From NCBI GenBank assembly GCA_027604505.1, contig JADIIX010000173.1, positions 6,749 through 39,623 of the forward strand: a stretch of DNA of 32,875 nt, read 5' to 3'. A model generated the notes under the pieces. The model saw only the letters and a list, made by a program, of their open reading frames with translations, did no database searches and was not told the DNA's origin. Shown piece after piece: positions 1-9,880 of the stretch. Both the position numbers and the translations under genes were made by a program. The first letter of the stretch is position 1. Each line of letters starts with the position of its first letter. The stretch is from Gonapodya sp. JEL0774 (Eukaryota > Monoblepharomycota > Monoblepharidomycetes > Monoblepharidales > Gonapodyaceae).

Positions 1-158
1 AGGCGTGCGAACTTATGATATAGAAAGGGGCACTCACATGATGACGCTGTTTGAAGGTTCAAAACAATGTTAGCAACTGCAGCCGCCGAAAAAGGATTTT
101 CCGAGGATACGTACCACAGCACGAAGTGGTTGACCCGCTGCAGAGAGTTTTCCCCGAT

Positions 159-563
159 TCACAAGCACATCTCCCTAATAGCACGTTTGGTTACTCCCCG
201 CTGGATGCATCGATCAACTCCAAATATCAATATACCGTTAATACAATAAAGATTGTTAGCGCACTGGTTGCTGTTTGCACACGTGGCGCCAGAGGCGAGA
301 GTGGAGCTCGAAGCTGGAAGCACGGCGGGTTGCTGCAGGGATAGGCAGGCGAGAAACTCCACAAGCAACTCACACGAGGATGAGGTCCCACCGACACTAC
401 TCCCGCTGCTTCTCCGAGAGAGTGGGATCCCGACACCCAAACCGATTCCGAGCCCAACAATAATCACACACAAGCACGGCCAGAAGTACTGATTGTGACG
501 TGGCTTTGCCTTCGGTGGCTCTGCGATCTCGAGTTTGACGATCTGTTCCATTCCGGATTTCAT
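159..563 (-). CDS. Possible single-pass membrane protein with Cys-containing ectodomain
   Basis: The product is not recognised. The first in-frame ATG (MKSGMEQIVKLE) is at 563; the frame is open further upstream but without an ATG. The protein would start with a short charged cytosolic segment rich in Lys/Glu/Pro, followed by one hydrophobic segment of about 20 residues rich in Val, Ile, Gly and Leu (WPCLCVIIVGLGIGLGVGI) and then RR. After that comes a Ser/Gly/Thr-rich stalk and a Cys cluster (CANSNQCANNLYCIN) typical of small disulfide-bonded extracellular modules. This suggests a type II membrane protein. The end is uncertain: the frame stops at 159, but a GTAACC...ACAG intron (about 194 to 46) could carry the gene past the left edge. 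No homologue is recognised and the unspliced frame could be chance. Confidence 0.35.
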   Translation of the reverse strand: MKSGMEQIVKLEIAEPPKAKPRHNQYFWPCLCVIIVGLGIGLGVGIPLSRRSSGSSVGGTSSSCELLVEFLACLSLQQPAVLPASSSTLASGATCANSNQCANNLYCINGILIFGVDRCIQRGVTKRAIREMCL

Positions 564-1165
564 TGCGGAATGCCAACTAAAACGGGGTTGGTGTCTGGCC
601 GCGGAACGAATTAATTTATTTGCTTTATGTTGGAGTTTCCCCGGTCCACGGCAGACTTCCACAGCTGTTTGAGATGCGTACGCATCATTTGTGGCACAGC
701 AAAACAAGAGTTCAAATAAACTAATTGATCAGTTGGATTCTGTTGGATTGCGATCGAACGCGGGTCTTTTACCATATTCCTCATGACCCCAAAGTCCCCG
801 AAACATGAACCCCATGAATCACCTTTTCGTCAGGGTACCTCCACTCTCCTTCACTCTTCGTGTATGTACATCGTTTTGCTGCGAAAATTGGTGTGTAAGT
901 GTAACCTTTCTCAAGACGGAATGTATGATATTGATTGGGTATATAATGTTTTGGTATGTGATAATTTCTGCTAAATGATGCCCGCCACACATTTTCTCCC
1001 TTCCCTCTTCGAGCCCAAACCAATATATATCTATGTAAAATAAATTAATCAAAAATGCTGGTTTGGAACGCAACCTCTCCCAAGAAGGTTTGACTCTCTT
1101 GATCCGTGCACCCTCCTGGGAACTTGGTCCGCCCAACTTTTTCGTACACCGCTCTCCGCTCATCC
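564..1165. other. Intergenic region between divergent genes
   Basis: About 600 bases between the possible membrane protein (minus) and the CKAP2-like gene (plus). AT-rich around 880-1050, with short ATATAT/TATATA stretches near 938-945 and 1022-1030 that could serve as core promoter for either gene. Open frames here are short, have no recognisable domain and often lack an ATG. Nothing else was seen. Confidence 0.4.
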
Positions 1166-3735
1166 ATGAAGACAGCAAAACCGACAGCTTCCTCGGCGGC
1201 GAAGACAATCGATCTGCAAGAGCGCCGCCGCCAACAGTTGGAGGAATGGAAACGACGGAAACTAGGAGCGGCTGGTTCTGGGACTGCCAGCGCTCCATCG
1301 ACATCAAGGTATGAATCGCCATCGGAGCCGTTCGATTTTGGAATTGGAATCGGGAAACTGCAGGATCGGTGGTGTTTTCGCTCAGACATGCCGGGAAGAG
1401 TTGGTCCGCCAGTCGGTCACCGGACCAGGGGGACGCCATCCGTCCGCCGCAGAGACCGCGGCGCCCTAGACGATTGCTGAGCACGTTCACGTTTTCCATA
1501 ACCTAATGGCTTCTCTGAACTCTTTCATCGCCCACAGCGCGAAGCCATCGGTGCCGAAGGTGGTTTCGAGCGTCACGAGTAAGTAATTTCACTGTCTGTC
1601 GGGATTGGTTGGGACTCTGACATTCGGCTACAACAAAATCTTACTCCCTCTAGATAGAAGTGCCCCGTACTCAGGAGTCCCGCTAGTATCGGCTTTCGCG
1701 TCCTCTAAACCACCACCTCCAGTCTTGAAACGCAAAGTACCTACCGCCCCGGTGCCGCCTGCCCCAGCCCGTATCCCGATTCATTCTCAGGCGAAGCGGA
1801 TTCCCGGGGCGGTTAAGCGTGCTCCGGTGTCCGCACACTCCGCCCGGTTGCCCGCTTCCCATGTCGAATTGGACGGAAACACATCGTCACCATCCGATGT
1901 TGAAGCGGCACAGCAACTACCCGAAGAACATCTCGTGGTTTCACAATTCTCCACGAAGGAGAATCAAAATGGTCTTCCAAAGGATGACATGTTTGTATCT
2001 GATGCTCAAGTGGACGTCACTCCACTTGAGCCAAACTCTACAGTCAGTTCAGTGCTCACGACGTCTTCGAATTCAATCGATCCGTAGTGCCTCACAGCAC
2101 ACGCCTGTCCAACCGACGGACATTCCTTCAGACCACGAGGGGTCAGATTCAGCTCACACACTGTCTGTGCTTGGAGAAATGTTCAATGAAAGAAAGTTGG
2201 CTTCATATTGGATGCTGCTGGCTGCGCAAGCATGGGCAGAAGGCAGGCTAGAGGAAGGAAAAGGCTTGTTGGAAGAAGCCTCGCGAATTGGAGCTGAGGT
2301 AAATCATAACATGTTTGCGAGCAATTCGGCACGGTACAAATCGTCCCCTATATTTTTAGCCGAAGATGCACGTGGAGCTTATGTCCGAAATATTCCCATC
2401 CGAGCCGAAAGGTGGGGTGTTTTGTACACTTGTGAAGTCGGAGTACGGTACTCATTGGACTGGAAACTGTTAGTCGTCGCTGGACCTGCCAAAACGCACA
2501 GTGCGCCGACCAACCAATCGACTCCGAATGATTTCCATCACTCTCTCTCTGCCTTTGACGGCCAGGCCTTCAACAAATCCCCTCTCGCTGCCAATTCGGG
2601 TGTCGTGTTGCATGACGGCCGGTCCCACGGTGACCTCACGACGACAATCATTTCTCCTGTGCGAGGTCTAGAACTTGATGAACGCCACACATTCCGCATT
2701 CCTACGGATAGTGCTCTAGACTATGACACGCCCACGAGCTTGCAAACCGGACGAAATGGAGCTCTATTCTCCCCTTCTAGTGAGGATAGCCACGGTAAAG
2801 TCGCAAAAGAGAGGCTCAGACTCGACCACGAAGAAGACTCCAAAGGCGACTTTCTGGTGTTGCACCGGCCCAGTGATATAGTGCCCACCACCCCGACAAA
2901 CACACCACTCACATTTGTAGTGCAGACACCTCAAACTGTCCAAGCGAGTTCGCCTTTGCTCCTGCGCCAAAACGACACTCTGCCCCGCACTCGCACACCA
3001 CGGCAGAGGAGGCTCTTTGACCCCCCACAGCTTGTTGAAGCACCCGACCGTCGCCGTTCGGCCGCCGTCCGAGAAATTGTTGAGCTCCTTGGAGCGGTGG
3101 CGATCAATGACATGACCCCGCACCAAGTTTTGGCACCAACGACTCCACGTCTGAAGAGGGAGATGGCCAGTATTGGTGGAATGAGACCCTCCGCATCGGT
3201 CAGAAAAAGCCTCGCACTCCCTGATGGCATGGTCCCAGTGGAACCTATGGCAGGTGAAGTAGAAGGGAGCAGCATAACGGTGTTAACGCCAGTGCGTGCA
3301 AAACCGAAGGAGAGGGGTGGTAGGTTCTTGCAGTGGAGAGTTTAAATTAGCGAATGCTGTCGGAGAAATGACATCACTACGTTTTGGTCTTTATTAGCTC
3401 TTGGTACATCGATGTACGTCACGCAAGTCCGCCGCTCTCTTCGACATCTGCCCTTGGACGATGAATTGCGTCCTGAGGATAACAGTGGGGATGAAGACTA
3501 TGCTGATGAGAATGGTAGCCCGGGTAACTCAGTTGCGACTTCAATGGAGCCTTCAGAGAACGGGCGCAAGCTACACAAATTGTTAGAGGATAACGCCTAC
3601 GCCTACAAACCTAATAAGGTAAGGCTCTTAAAACTGAATGTCTCATCTCGGTGATAACTACAGACCTTCGTGCTACTACAGGCGATCGACCAGCAACAAA
3701 GTCTTGCAATGCTGCGGGGGCAGCTGATGAAATGA
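1166..3735 (+). CDS. CKAP2-like spindle/microtubule protein (KEN box, TPR-like repeat, VR motifs)
   Basis: Eight-exon model: 1166-1308, 1538-1578, 1654-2042, 2098-2298, 2360-2442, 2502-3319, 3398-3618, 3682-3735; all introns GT-AG, and the exons sum to exactly 650 codons with TGA at 3733-3735. The protein begins with a basic helix (QERRRQQLEEWKRRK, about residues 18-32), then a long disordered Pro/Ser/Lys region. A KEN tripeptide at residues 163-165 is a candidate APC/C degron. Residues about 212-270 form a two-helix TPR-like segment (YWMLLAAQAWAEGRLEEG followed by LLEEASRIGAEP). Near the C-terminus are LTPVRAK and VTQVRRSLRHLP, then an acidic stretch and AYKPNKA. The order basic N-terminal helix, KEN, helical C-domain and VR-S motifs matches what is known of vertebrate CKAP2/CKAP2L, cell-cycle-regulated microtubule proteins. 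Family assignment is by motif resemblance only; the exon 5/6 junction could use a donor at 2419 instead of 2443. Confidence 0.6.
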
Positions 3736-3837
3736 CCTAAAATGAGCCAAGAGAAGTTTACCCTTTATTAAAGCTAGCTGACTGCATTCTTAACGATCCA
3801 TCTTGTTTGATATGAGTGGGGCAAATATAGTACGAAT
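3736..3837. other. Convergent 3' intergenic spacer
   Basis: 102 bases separate the stop codons of the plus-strand CKAP2-like gene and the minus-strand Rtc5-like gene. An AATAAA polyadenylation signal on the minus strand overlaps that gene's stop codon (3837-3842), and a TTATTAAA stretch lies at 3766-3773. The two transcripts must end in or across this short gap. Confidence 0.5.
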
Positions 3838-6243
3838 TTATTTGTTTCCATTCAGAGTCTCATCCATCTCTTTCATGAATTGAATGTATTCCTCGTCCTT
3901 GACAGTGGGATCTTGTGTGAAGTTTGATGGCACGCAAATGGATGAACTCCTTCTTTTCGAGCTTGTGGGGACTCCTGCAAAAGGCAGCGATGCTTCCTCC
4001 AGCGCGTTGCAATCTGTCCCCATGATGCTGTACACTTCAAGCTCTGTGACCTCGAAAGGGATAGCAAAGTCTCTAACGAGATGATAGCCAGCTTTGGCTC
4101 CAGAAGCTGCCCCACGAGTTCTACTGAATGAAAACGTTGGGGGTGTTGAAACTTGTATTGGGTGTTGTTGATAGATACCCGATTGGAGGGTTTCATTCAG
4201 AGATATACGACTTTCCTTGGACTTGCCGCTGGTGGAGCCGCCCCCAAACGAGATTCCACTGGGACCAAAATGGACATACTGAGTGCTTTGCATGGTAGGA
4301 TGATAGACCTTACACACCGAACGAACTGATGAATTGACGGTAGTCGAAAAATTGAGTGAAAATAACCCTTATTACCTCGAAATACGGCTGAAGTTCAAAA
4401 ATGAAGCATTCCTCTGACCCGAAAAATCCAGTTTTGCTTTCTTCCCAGTTGGTTGGGACATATGCTCCAATGGTGAAATTTTCGGAGGCAACCGTTCCCA
4501 CAGTCAAGGCTTTATCAGCTTTGCACCTGATCAGCATGAGAGTCGGTGTACCGCATTTGAAAACGTGGTCTCTGAACATTTGTAATGAAAATCCATGATG
4601 ATTTCCGGAGTAGATAAGCTTCCACACCGCCTGGAGAGCTCCCGAAGAGTATCGAAAAGTCTTCTTGGCTGCCGATTCTGGCAGGAACGACGATAATTGC
4701 CATGCCACCAGAGGGTTGAGTATTTTCGGGTACGTCTCCGTGCACCAAAGAACCGGAAGAACAGGCTCCGAGAAAATACCGGTGGCAACAGCAACCTGTG
4801 TTGCGGAAGTGTTGGGGCCAAAGCTCTCCTCTATCTCGCTACCGGGAGGAAGGAGTTCATCTGGGACAGCGAAAAGTGTCATGCAAGTGTCTTTGAGGAA
4901 TGTGGATAGACCGTTCGGAAGATATTGCGCTTGCATGGCGACCCATTCACGAAGATGTTTCAACTGGATTGTGTCGCTACCTTTGATGGTGGAAAGGGAG
5001 CCCGTAGAGCTTACTTGACAGTTACCGGTGTACCGGAAAATCTGATCAACAATCGCTATGACACGTGCGCTTGGATCACAAGTACCCTCGGCAACAGATG
5101 AAGTGACTCGTGATTCACTTATGGAAGGCCGGTGGTTTATCTGCAGAGATTTGGAATTCGCACCTTGATTAATTGCTGGATTTTTCGGGTGCTTCCCGAA
5201 CTTTTCATTCAGGATCTTGTATTTGCTCATTCGGAGGTGCGCGAGAACTTCGAAGATCCTGACGATGTCTTGGTGCGGAATCACGCATTTTTCGTCTCCA
5301 GACTTCTCCGACGAGATCTTATCGGACAACACAACCACATGTGTCGCTCCCAGTGTACTTCGCCGTTTAGTTTTGCTGACCACGGAATTTCTCTGCTTGA
5401 AAGTGATATCCGCAACCTCCCGCCGCTCGATCTCTACAAAGAGGCGCGTATCACCATTTGAGACGTTTCCATTTCCTTCTTGTTGTCCAGATGTTTCAAG
5501 CTCAATTTGAGACGAGTTTCTCTTTAGTAGCTCCGGAGACACTTTCGTCACGTCACTTGTGGCTACACTTGGGCGACGGCTCGATTGGGTGAACAGAGGG
5601 AGCCCATTGCTATGCGAGAAAGCATCGAGCATCTGAAATAAGACCTGTTCTGGCTCGTCCACAAGAGAATAAGATGACAGTGCGTGCAGTAAGGTGTGGT
5701 AATCTAACTGATCCATTGATGGGAAGATATTGGGATGGAAATGCCTGGAGTGCTTCGTAAAAGACAGCCAAATCTGCTCGAATGCAATAGCAGGTAACTT
5801 GAAATAGTCCTTTGCAGTTTTCATTTAATCAGTATAGAGTTCGCCGTTTGTTAAAGTAAACCCCCATCCTCACCTCCAACGATTTCTTCCCAATCGTCGC
5901 CGTGCTTGCAGGTTTATTTGACAAAGAACTTCTCCGAATTTGGATTGGTGCTGTGGATCGCGAGTTCCAAAGATGGAGGGCATCATCAGGACTAAGTTCA
6001 CTTACAAAGAGCAGCTCCTCCAAGGACCCCAGTTGATCCCTCGTTTCCCTTGGAAAGCCAGTTAAAGACGAGGCGTATCGTTCGCCTTTCCGATGCCGAG
6101 AAGAGTGACTCCAGTTGCTCGGTGCATATTGAGAATGTTGGATCAGGATCGGAAGCTGGCCCAACTGGTTGCGGTCTTTGAAGGGTTGTCGCTGCGATCG
6201 CTGGTGGACGTCCCCTTGAGGGGAAGCAACATAATATGGACAT
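3838..6243 (-). CDS. TLDc-domain protein, Rtc5/MEAK7-like (downstream tandem copy)
   Basis: Four-exon model on the minus strand: 6243-6006, 5950-5874, 5809-4376, 4308-3838, giving 739 aa with all phases consistent. The N-terminus is MSILCCF, with paired cysteines that could be S-acylated. It is followed by a helical segment LESLFSASERRTIRLVFNWL and, after the third exon begins, DYFKLPAIAF. The middle contains a low-complexity linker and a helical region. The TLDc domain covers about residues 485-700, split by the last intron: LIYSGNHHGFSLQMF, IGAYVPTNWEE, FFGSEECFIFELQP, then YVHFGPSGISFGG and the closing TELEVYSIMG. TLDc proteins of this layout are Rtc5 in yeast and MEAK7 in animals; yeast Rtc5 acts on vacuolar V-ATPase assembly and MEAK7 is lysosome-associated. 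Vacuolar function here is inference. It lies 103 nt downstream of a paralogue with the same domain order. Confidence 0.83.
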
Positions 6244-6346
6244 TGATTTGCCAATAATTTACGAGAAGGGGTGAGGGAATTCCGAAATACTGTATGAATG
6301 TAACGTATTCGCAGGAAAATGGAACAATGCTATCAGAATTCGAAGT

Positions 6347-8809
6347 CTAATTCCCTCCGCCGACCCCGTTACCATTCCCTGCAAGAGTGTCCTCCATCTC
6401 CTTCATGAACTGAAGATAATCAGCATCCGCTGTCGTAGGCTCTGCGTCCCCACCGGGCACTCTCATTGATGACCTCCGTCGCCCAGGCGCCGGTTCATCC
6501 TTTACCGCGAGAGGCTCCATCCCCGTGATCCCGTACACCTCCAGATCGATGACCTCGAATGGTACAAAGAAATCCTCAGAGCGATGTCCGGTCGACATGA
6601 CAATGTTGCGCGTACGACTGAAACGATAGGTTGGTGGAACGTTGACCTGGACAGGGTGCTGTTGATACACTCCCGACTGCATTGTTTCGTCGAGAAATAT
6701 TCGAGCTTCTTTTTGCTTGTCGATGCTTGCTCCTCCTCCAAATGCAACCCCGTGAGGCCCAAAGTGTGCGTACATGTTGTTTTGCATCGTGGTTTGTAGC
6801 ACCTGATTAGGTTGAAAGCCAAACGATCGTCAATTACCAGTTTTCAGTTGTTCGAAGGTTTTCCCTACTCAATCAGAGCTCACTTCAAAATGCGGGTGCA
6901 ATTCGAAAATGAATGCCTCTTCATTTCCGAAATACGAGTTTTTCACTTCTTCCCAGTTCGTTGGCACAAAAGCCCCAATGGTAATTCTTTCAGAGGAAGG
7001 AGTGCCCACTACCTTGCCCTTCTTTGGCTGACCTGTGATGAGAACAACCGTGGGCATATTCGCTCTGAACACGTGATCTCGGAACATTTGTAAGGAGAAT
7101 CCGTGCGAGTTCCCCGAATACAGAAGCTTCCAGCTTGCTTGCACAGCCGACGAGTATTTCATTGCCTTCTTTGATGCGGATTCTGGGATGAACATTGACA
7201 ACTGCCACGCGACAAACGGTGTAACGACGGTGGGGCGCCCGTCGTTGGACATCAAAACTGGCAGAATGGGTTCCAGGCACATGTTGCGGGAGACTCGAGC
7301 AATCCGTGTCATGGAGGCGTGAGGGTCGAACGATTCTGAACCACCCAGAGTTCGGATGTCAGCGTCAGGGACTGCGAACAGTGTCATGAAATTGTCTTGG
7401 AGGAAAATGGCGAAACCTTCCGCCAATGCTGGCGCCTGAACCGAGACCCACTGGCGCAGCTGTGACAGGGTGATGGTGTCGTTGGAGTTAAAGTCAGCAG
7501 GTGCACGAACATTCATGTCCGGTGAGTACCGCACGAAACGGAAAATCTGGTCCACAATCCCCATGACCTCCTCTCGAAGAAAAGATGTCTGCAGGGCACT
7601 TAGATCCAACCCAGCCCCCTCCGTTTGCGGCGAGTGTGGATGTGCGACATAGTCGGGAGTGAGCAAACTTCCCCCGGTAGGGTTCACAGGGGGTCCGTTG
7701 GCTGGAACTTTGCCATAAGCCTTGTTCACGAGGCTAAATTTGTACATGCGAACCGTCGAAACAGCTGTGAGAATGCGACAGAGCTCCCCGTGAGTGATGG
7801 ACGCAGCCTCGTCCCCGTCAGCTTGTGGCACCATCTTTTCCGATAGGACAACCACAAAACTCCCAGCCTTGATGCTTGCCATTCGTTGTTGGATACTGTG
7901 GAGCTTCTTCTTGCGACCAAGCGTCATGGCGACCCTGTTTCCCAAGTTCGGATCCGCGGTCCGTCTCCGTAAAAGCTCCTTCATTAGAATCACCTGGGGA
8001 CCATTGTCCAGGGTGGTATTCCCACCAATAGGCACACCATCGAGGGAGTTAGCAGAAACGGACGCCGCCCTGCCTCGGCGGAGAGTGCCCATTATAGAGC
8101 TTTTGCGACTTGGAGACACTGACCGCCCACCGTTGGCTTCCTGCGCACAGCTGCTGCTGTGAGCAAATGCGTCCAGCATCTGGAAAAGGAGTTGTTCGGA
8201 CTCCTCGGGAAGGGCGAATGATGCAAGAGCGTGGAGGAAGTGGTGGTAATCGAGTTCAGACGGGCCGACGAGGGGGTTATGGGCGTTGGCATGAAAGTGG
8301 GAAACGTGGCTACCACGGAAAGCTGACCAAACATGATCAAAAATAAGGGGAGGGAGTTTGAGGTAGTCCTGGGGATGTAATCGGAAAGCTTTGTTTCGGA
8401 TCCATGATATTCAGTGGATTTCGCATCAACACCCCACCTCCACAACATCCTTGTTCAACACGATCCCATTCTTTTCTTTCTGACTGGCTTTGACTGTTGC
8501 AGGTGGCATCCTCGACAAATCCGCCTCTGGGGTTGGAGCATTCCTAGTCGACATCCAACTCCCCCTGCGGGAGGACGCCGAAGGCATTTGGGGTACGGGC
8601 GCCGGCGAGGGAGGATCGCCAGGTGACCGTAAGGGATCCCCAACTTTGCGAACAGAGAGCCAGTTGAAGACTGCACGGAGAGTCCGGCGATCGCCTGCAC
8701 TGAAGAGAGATTCAAGTTCGACGACGCATGCTTGTTCCGGGGTAATGAGTTCAGCAGATTCGTTTGCGTCTGGAGCAACTTTGGAAGAGAAGCAGGAGAA
8801 GCAGGACAT
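6347..8809 (-). CDS. TLDc-domain protein, Rtc5/MEAK7-like (upstream tandem copy)
   Basis: Three-exon model on the minus strand: 8809-8438, 8368-6884, 6802-6347, giving 770 aa in frame. The start MSCFSCF resembles the paralogue's MSILCCF and offers two N-terminal cysteines for possible palmitoylation; there is no Gly2 for myristoylation. Conserved blocks shared with the neighbour: LESLFSAGDRRTLRAVFNWL (residues about 32-51), the exon-2 start DYLKLPPLIF, ELDYHHFLHALASFALPEE, and the TLDc domain (about residues 490-735): LLYSGNSHGFSLQMF, IGAFVPTNWEE, YFGNEEAFIFELHP, YAHFGPHGVAFGG, IDLEVYGITG. The ATG at 8809 is chosen because the paralogue starts at the equivalent place. Two introns are at the same codons as in the paralogue (before DYLKLP and after HFE); the paralogue has one more. 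The pair is a clear tandem duplication. Role in V-ATPase or vacuole biology is inferred from the family. Confidence 0.84.
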
Positions 8810-9880
8810 GATAGTTGGGGTTTGTCGGTGGTTCCGGGTGGCAATGCTTCAAATGTATTTTAGACGACAGTCGTCCTCGATTCCCTGAGCTGACCAGTGG
8901 GCAACTTGCTGACTGTTCAAACTGCAGCAAAGCTGCGATACTTGATGCTCGAATTTGGCGGTGGCTTTGATGGTTGCGATGTGTCGTTGGATCAGACGGA
9001 CAAGGACGCCAAGGCAGCCTGGATCACAGGCGAAGACGGGACAAACACAACGCAATTGAAAGCTTCAGAGCACTGTGGTCTTTCTCTTGAGTTTTGCAGC
9101 CAGCTTGCAGCTTCTAAAATTCAAAATCCCTGGATGATCGAAAGAACATTTACTAGTCCCCCTTCCCTCATCAGCCAACAATTGAATTTTGAAACAGATA
9201 AGGAGACCATTGATTCGCGCGGATCGCGAAAATAGTGTTTTTGTACTATTATTTTTGATTTTCTCATCCTGAGTTTACAGTAAGGCTGTCACGGAAAGTG
9301 CCGCTGTGCTGGTAAAGTTCACAATACGATCTGTTAATGCACATACGACCAACAGACACACACGAGGTGAGACTTTTTCCTATCAGACAAGCACATCCAG
9401 TCATGTACCCAAGTTAGATTTTCAATGGTTAACTGTATTGCAATGCAACAATCTAAAAGTCACTTTACACGAGATTGACCTGACTTCTGATGGATGATCG
9501 ACCATGTTTTCTGTGATATTCACACCAATTCAAACTAACTACCAGCTTGCAGGAGGATTATACTCACTTGTCCTGTACGAAATAATGCTGATTTGGCTGA
9601 AAACGTGTTTGCCAATTGCTTGCTAATCAAAGAGGCAAGAACAGAATCAGTCCCAAACTTAGCAAATCACCGAAAGAGCTAGACTAGAAAGAGATGTGAT
9701 CTCACTCACTATGGTCATGGAACAGCAACCAGTGACAGTTGTTGGCCGGGGGAGTCAGATAGCCGCGGGCTGCTTACAGGAAGAACAGCAAATGAACAAA
9801 ATGAGAGCAGGACTGAATTCAGTCATGGTCTCTAAAGCACTCATCTTCCTTCGGTATTTCCAGTACGCTCGATCGCTCCT
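8810..9880. other. Intergenic region, no gene seen
   Basis: Upstream of the Rtc5-like pair. The longest plus-strand frame (8897-9235) has no ATG until 8945, no recognisable domain and average composition; a minus-strand frame at 8849-9055 is equally unsupported. The stretch 9240-9880 is AT-rich with only short frames. It probably contains the promoter of the 8809 gene. Nothing else was seen. Confidence 0.4.

Noticed and set aside
819-1499. 226-codon minus-strand frame
   Set aside because: It is antisense to the first exon and first intron of the CKAP2-like gene, has no recognisable domain, and the plus-strand frame there is supported by consistent splicing into a 650-codon model.
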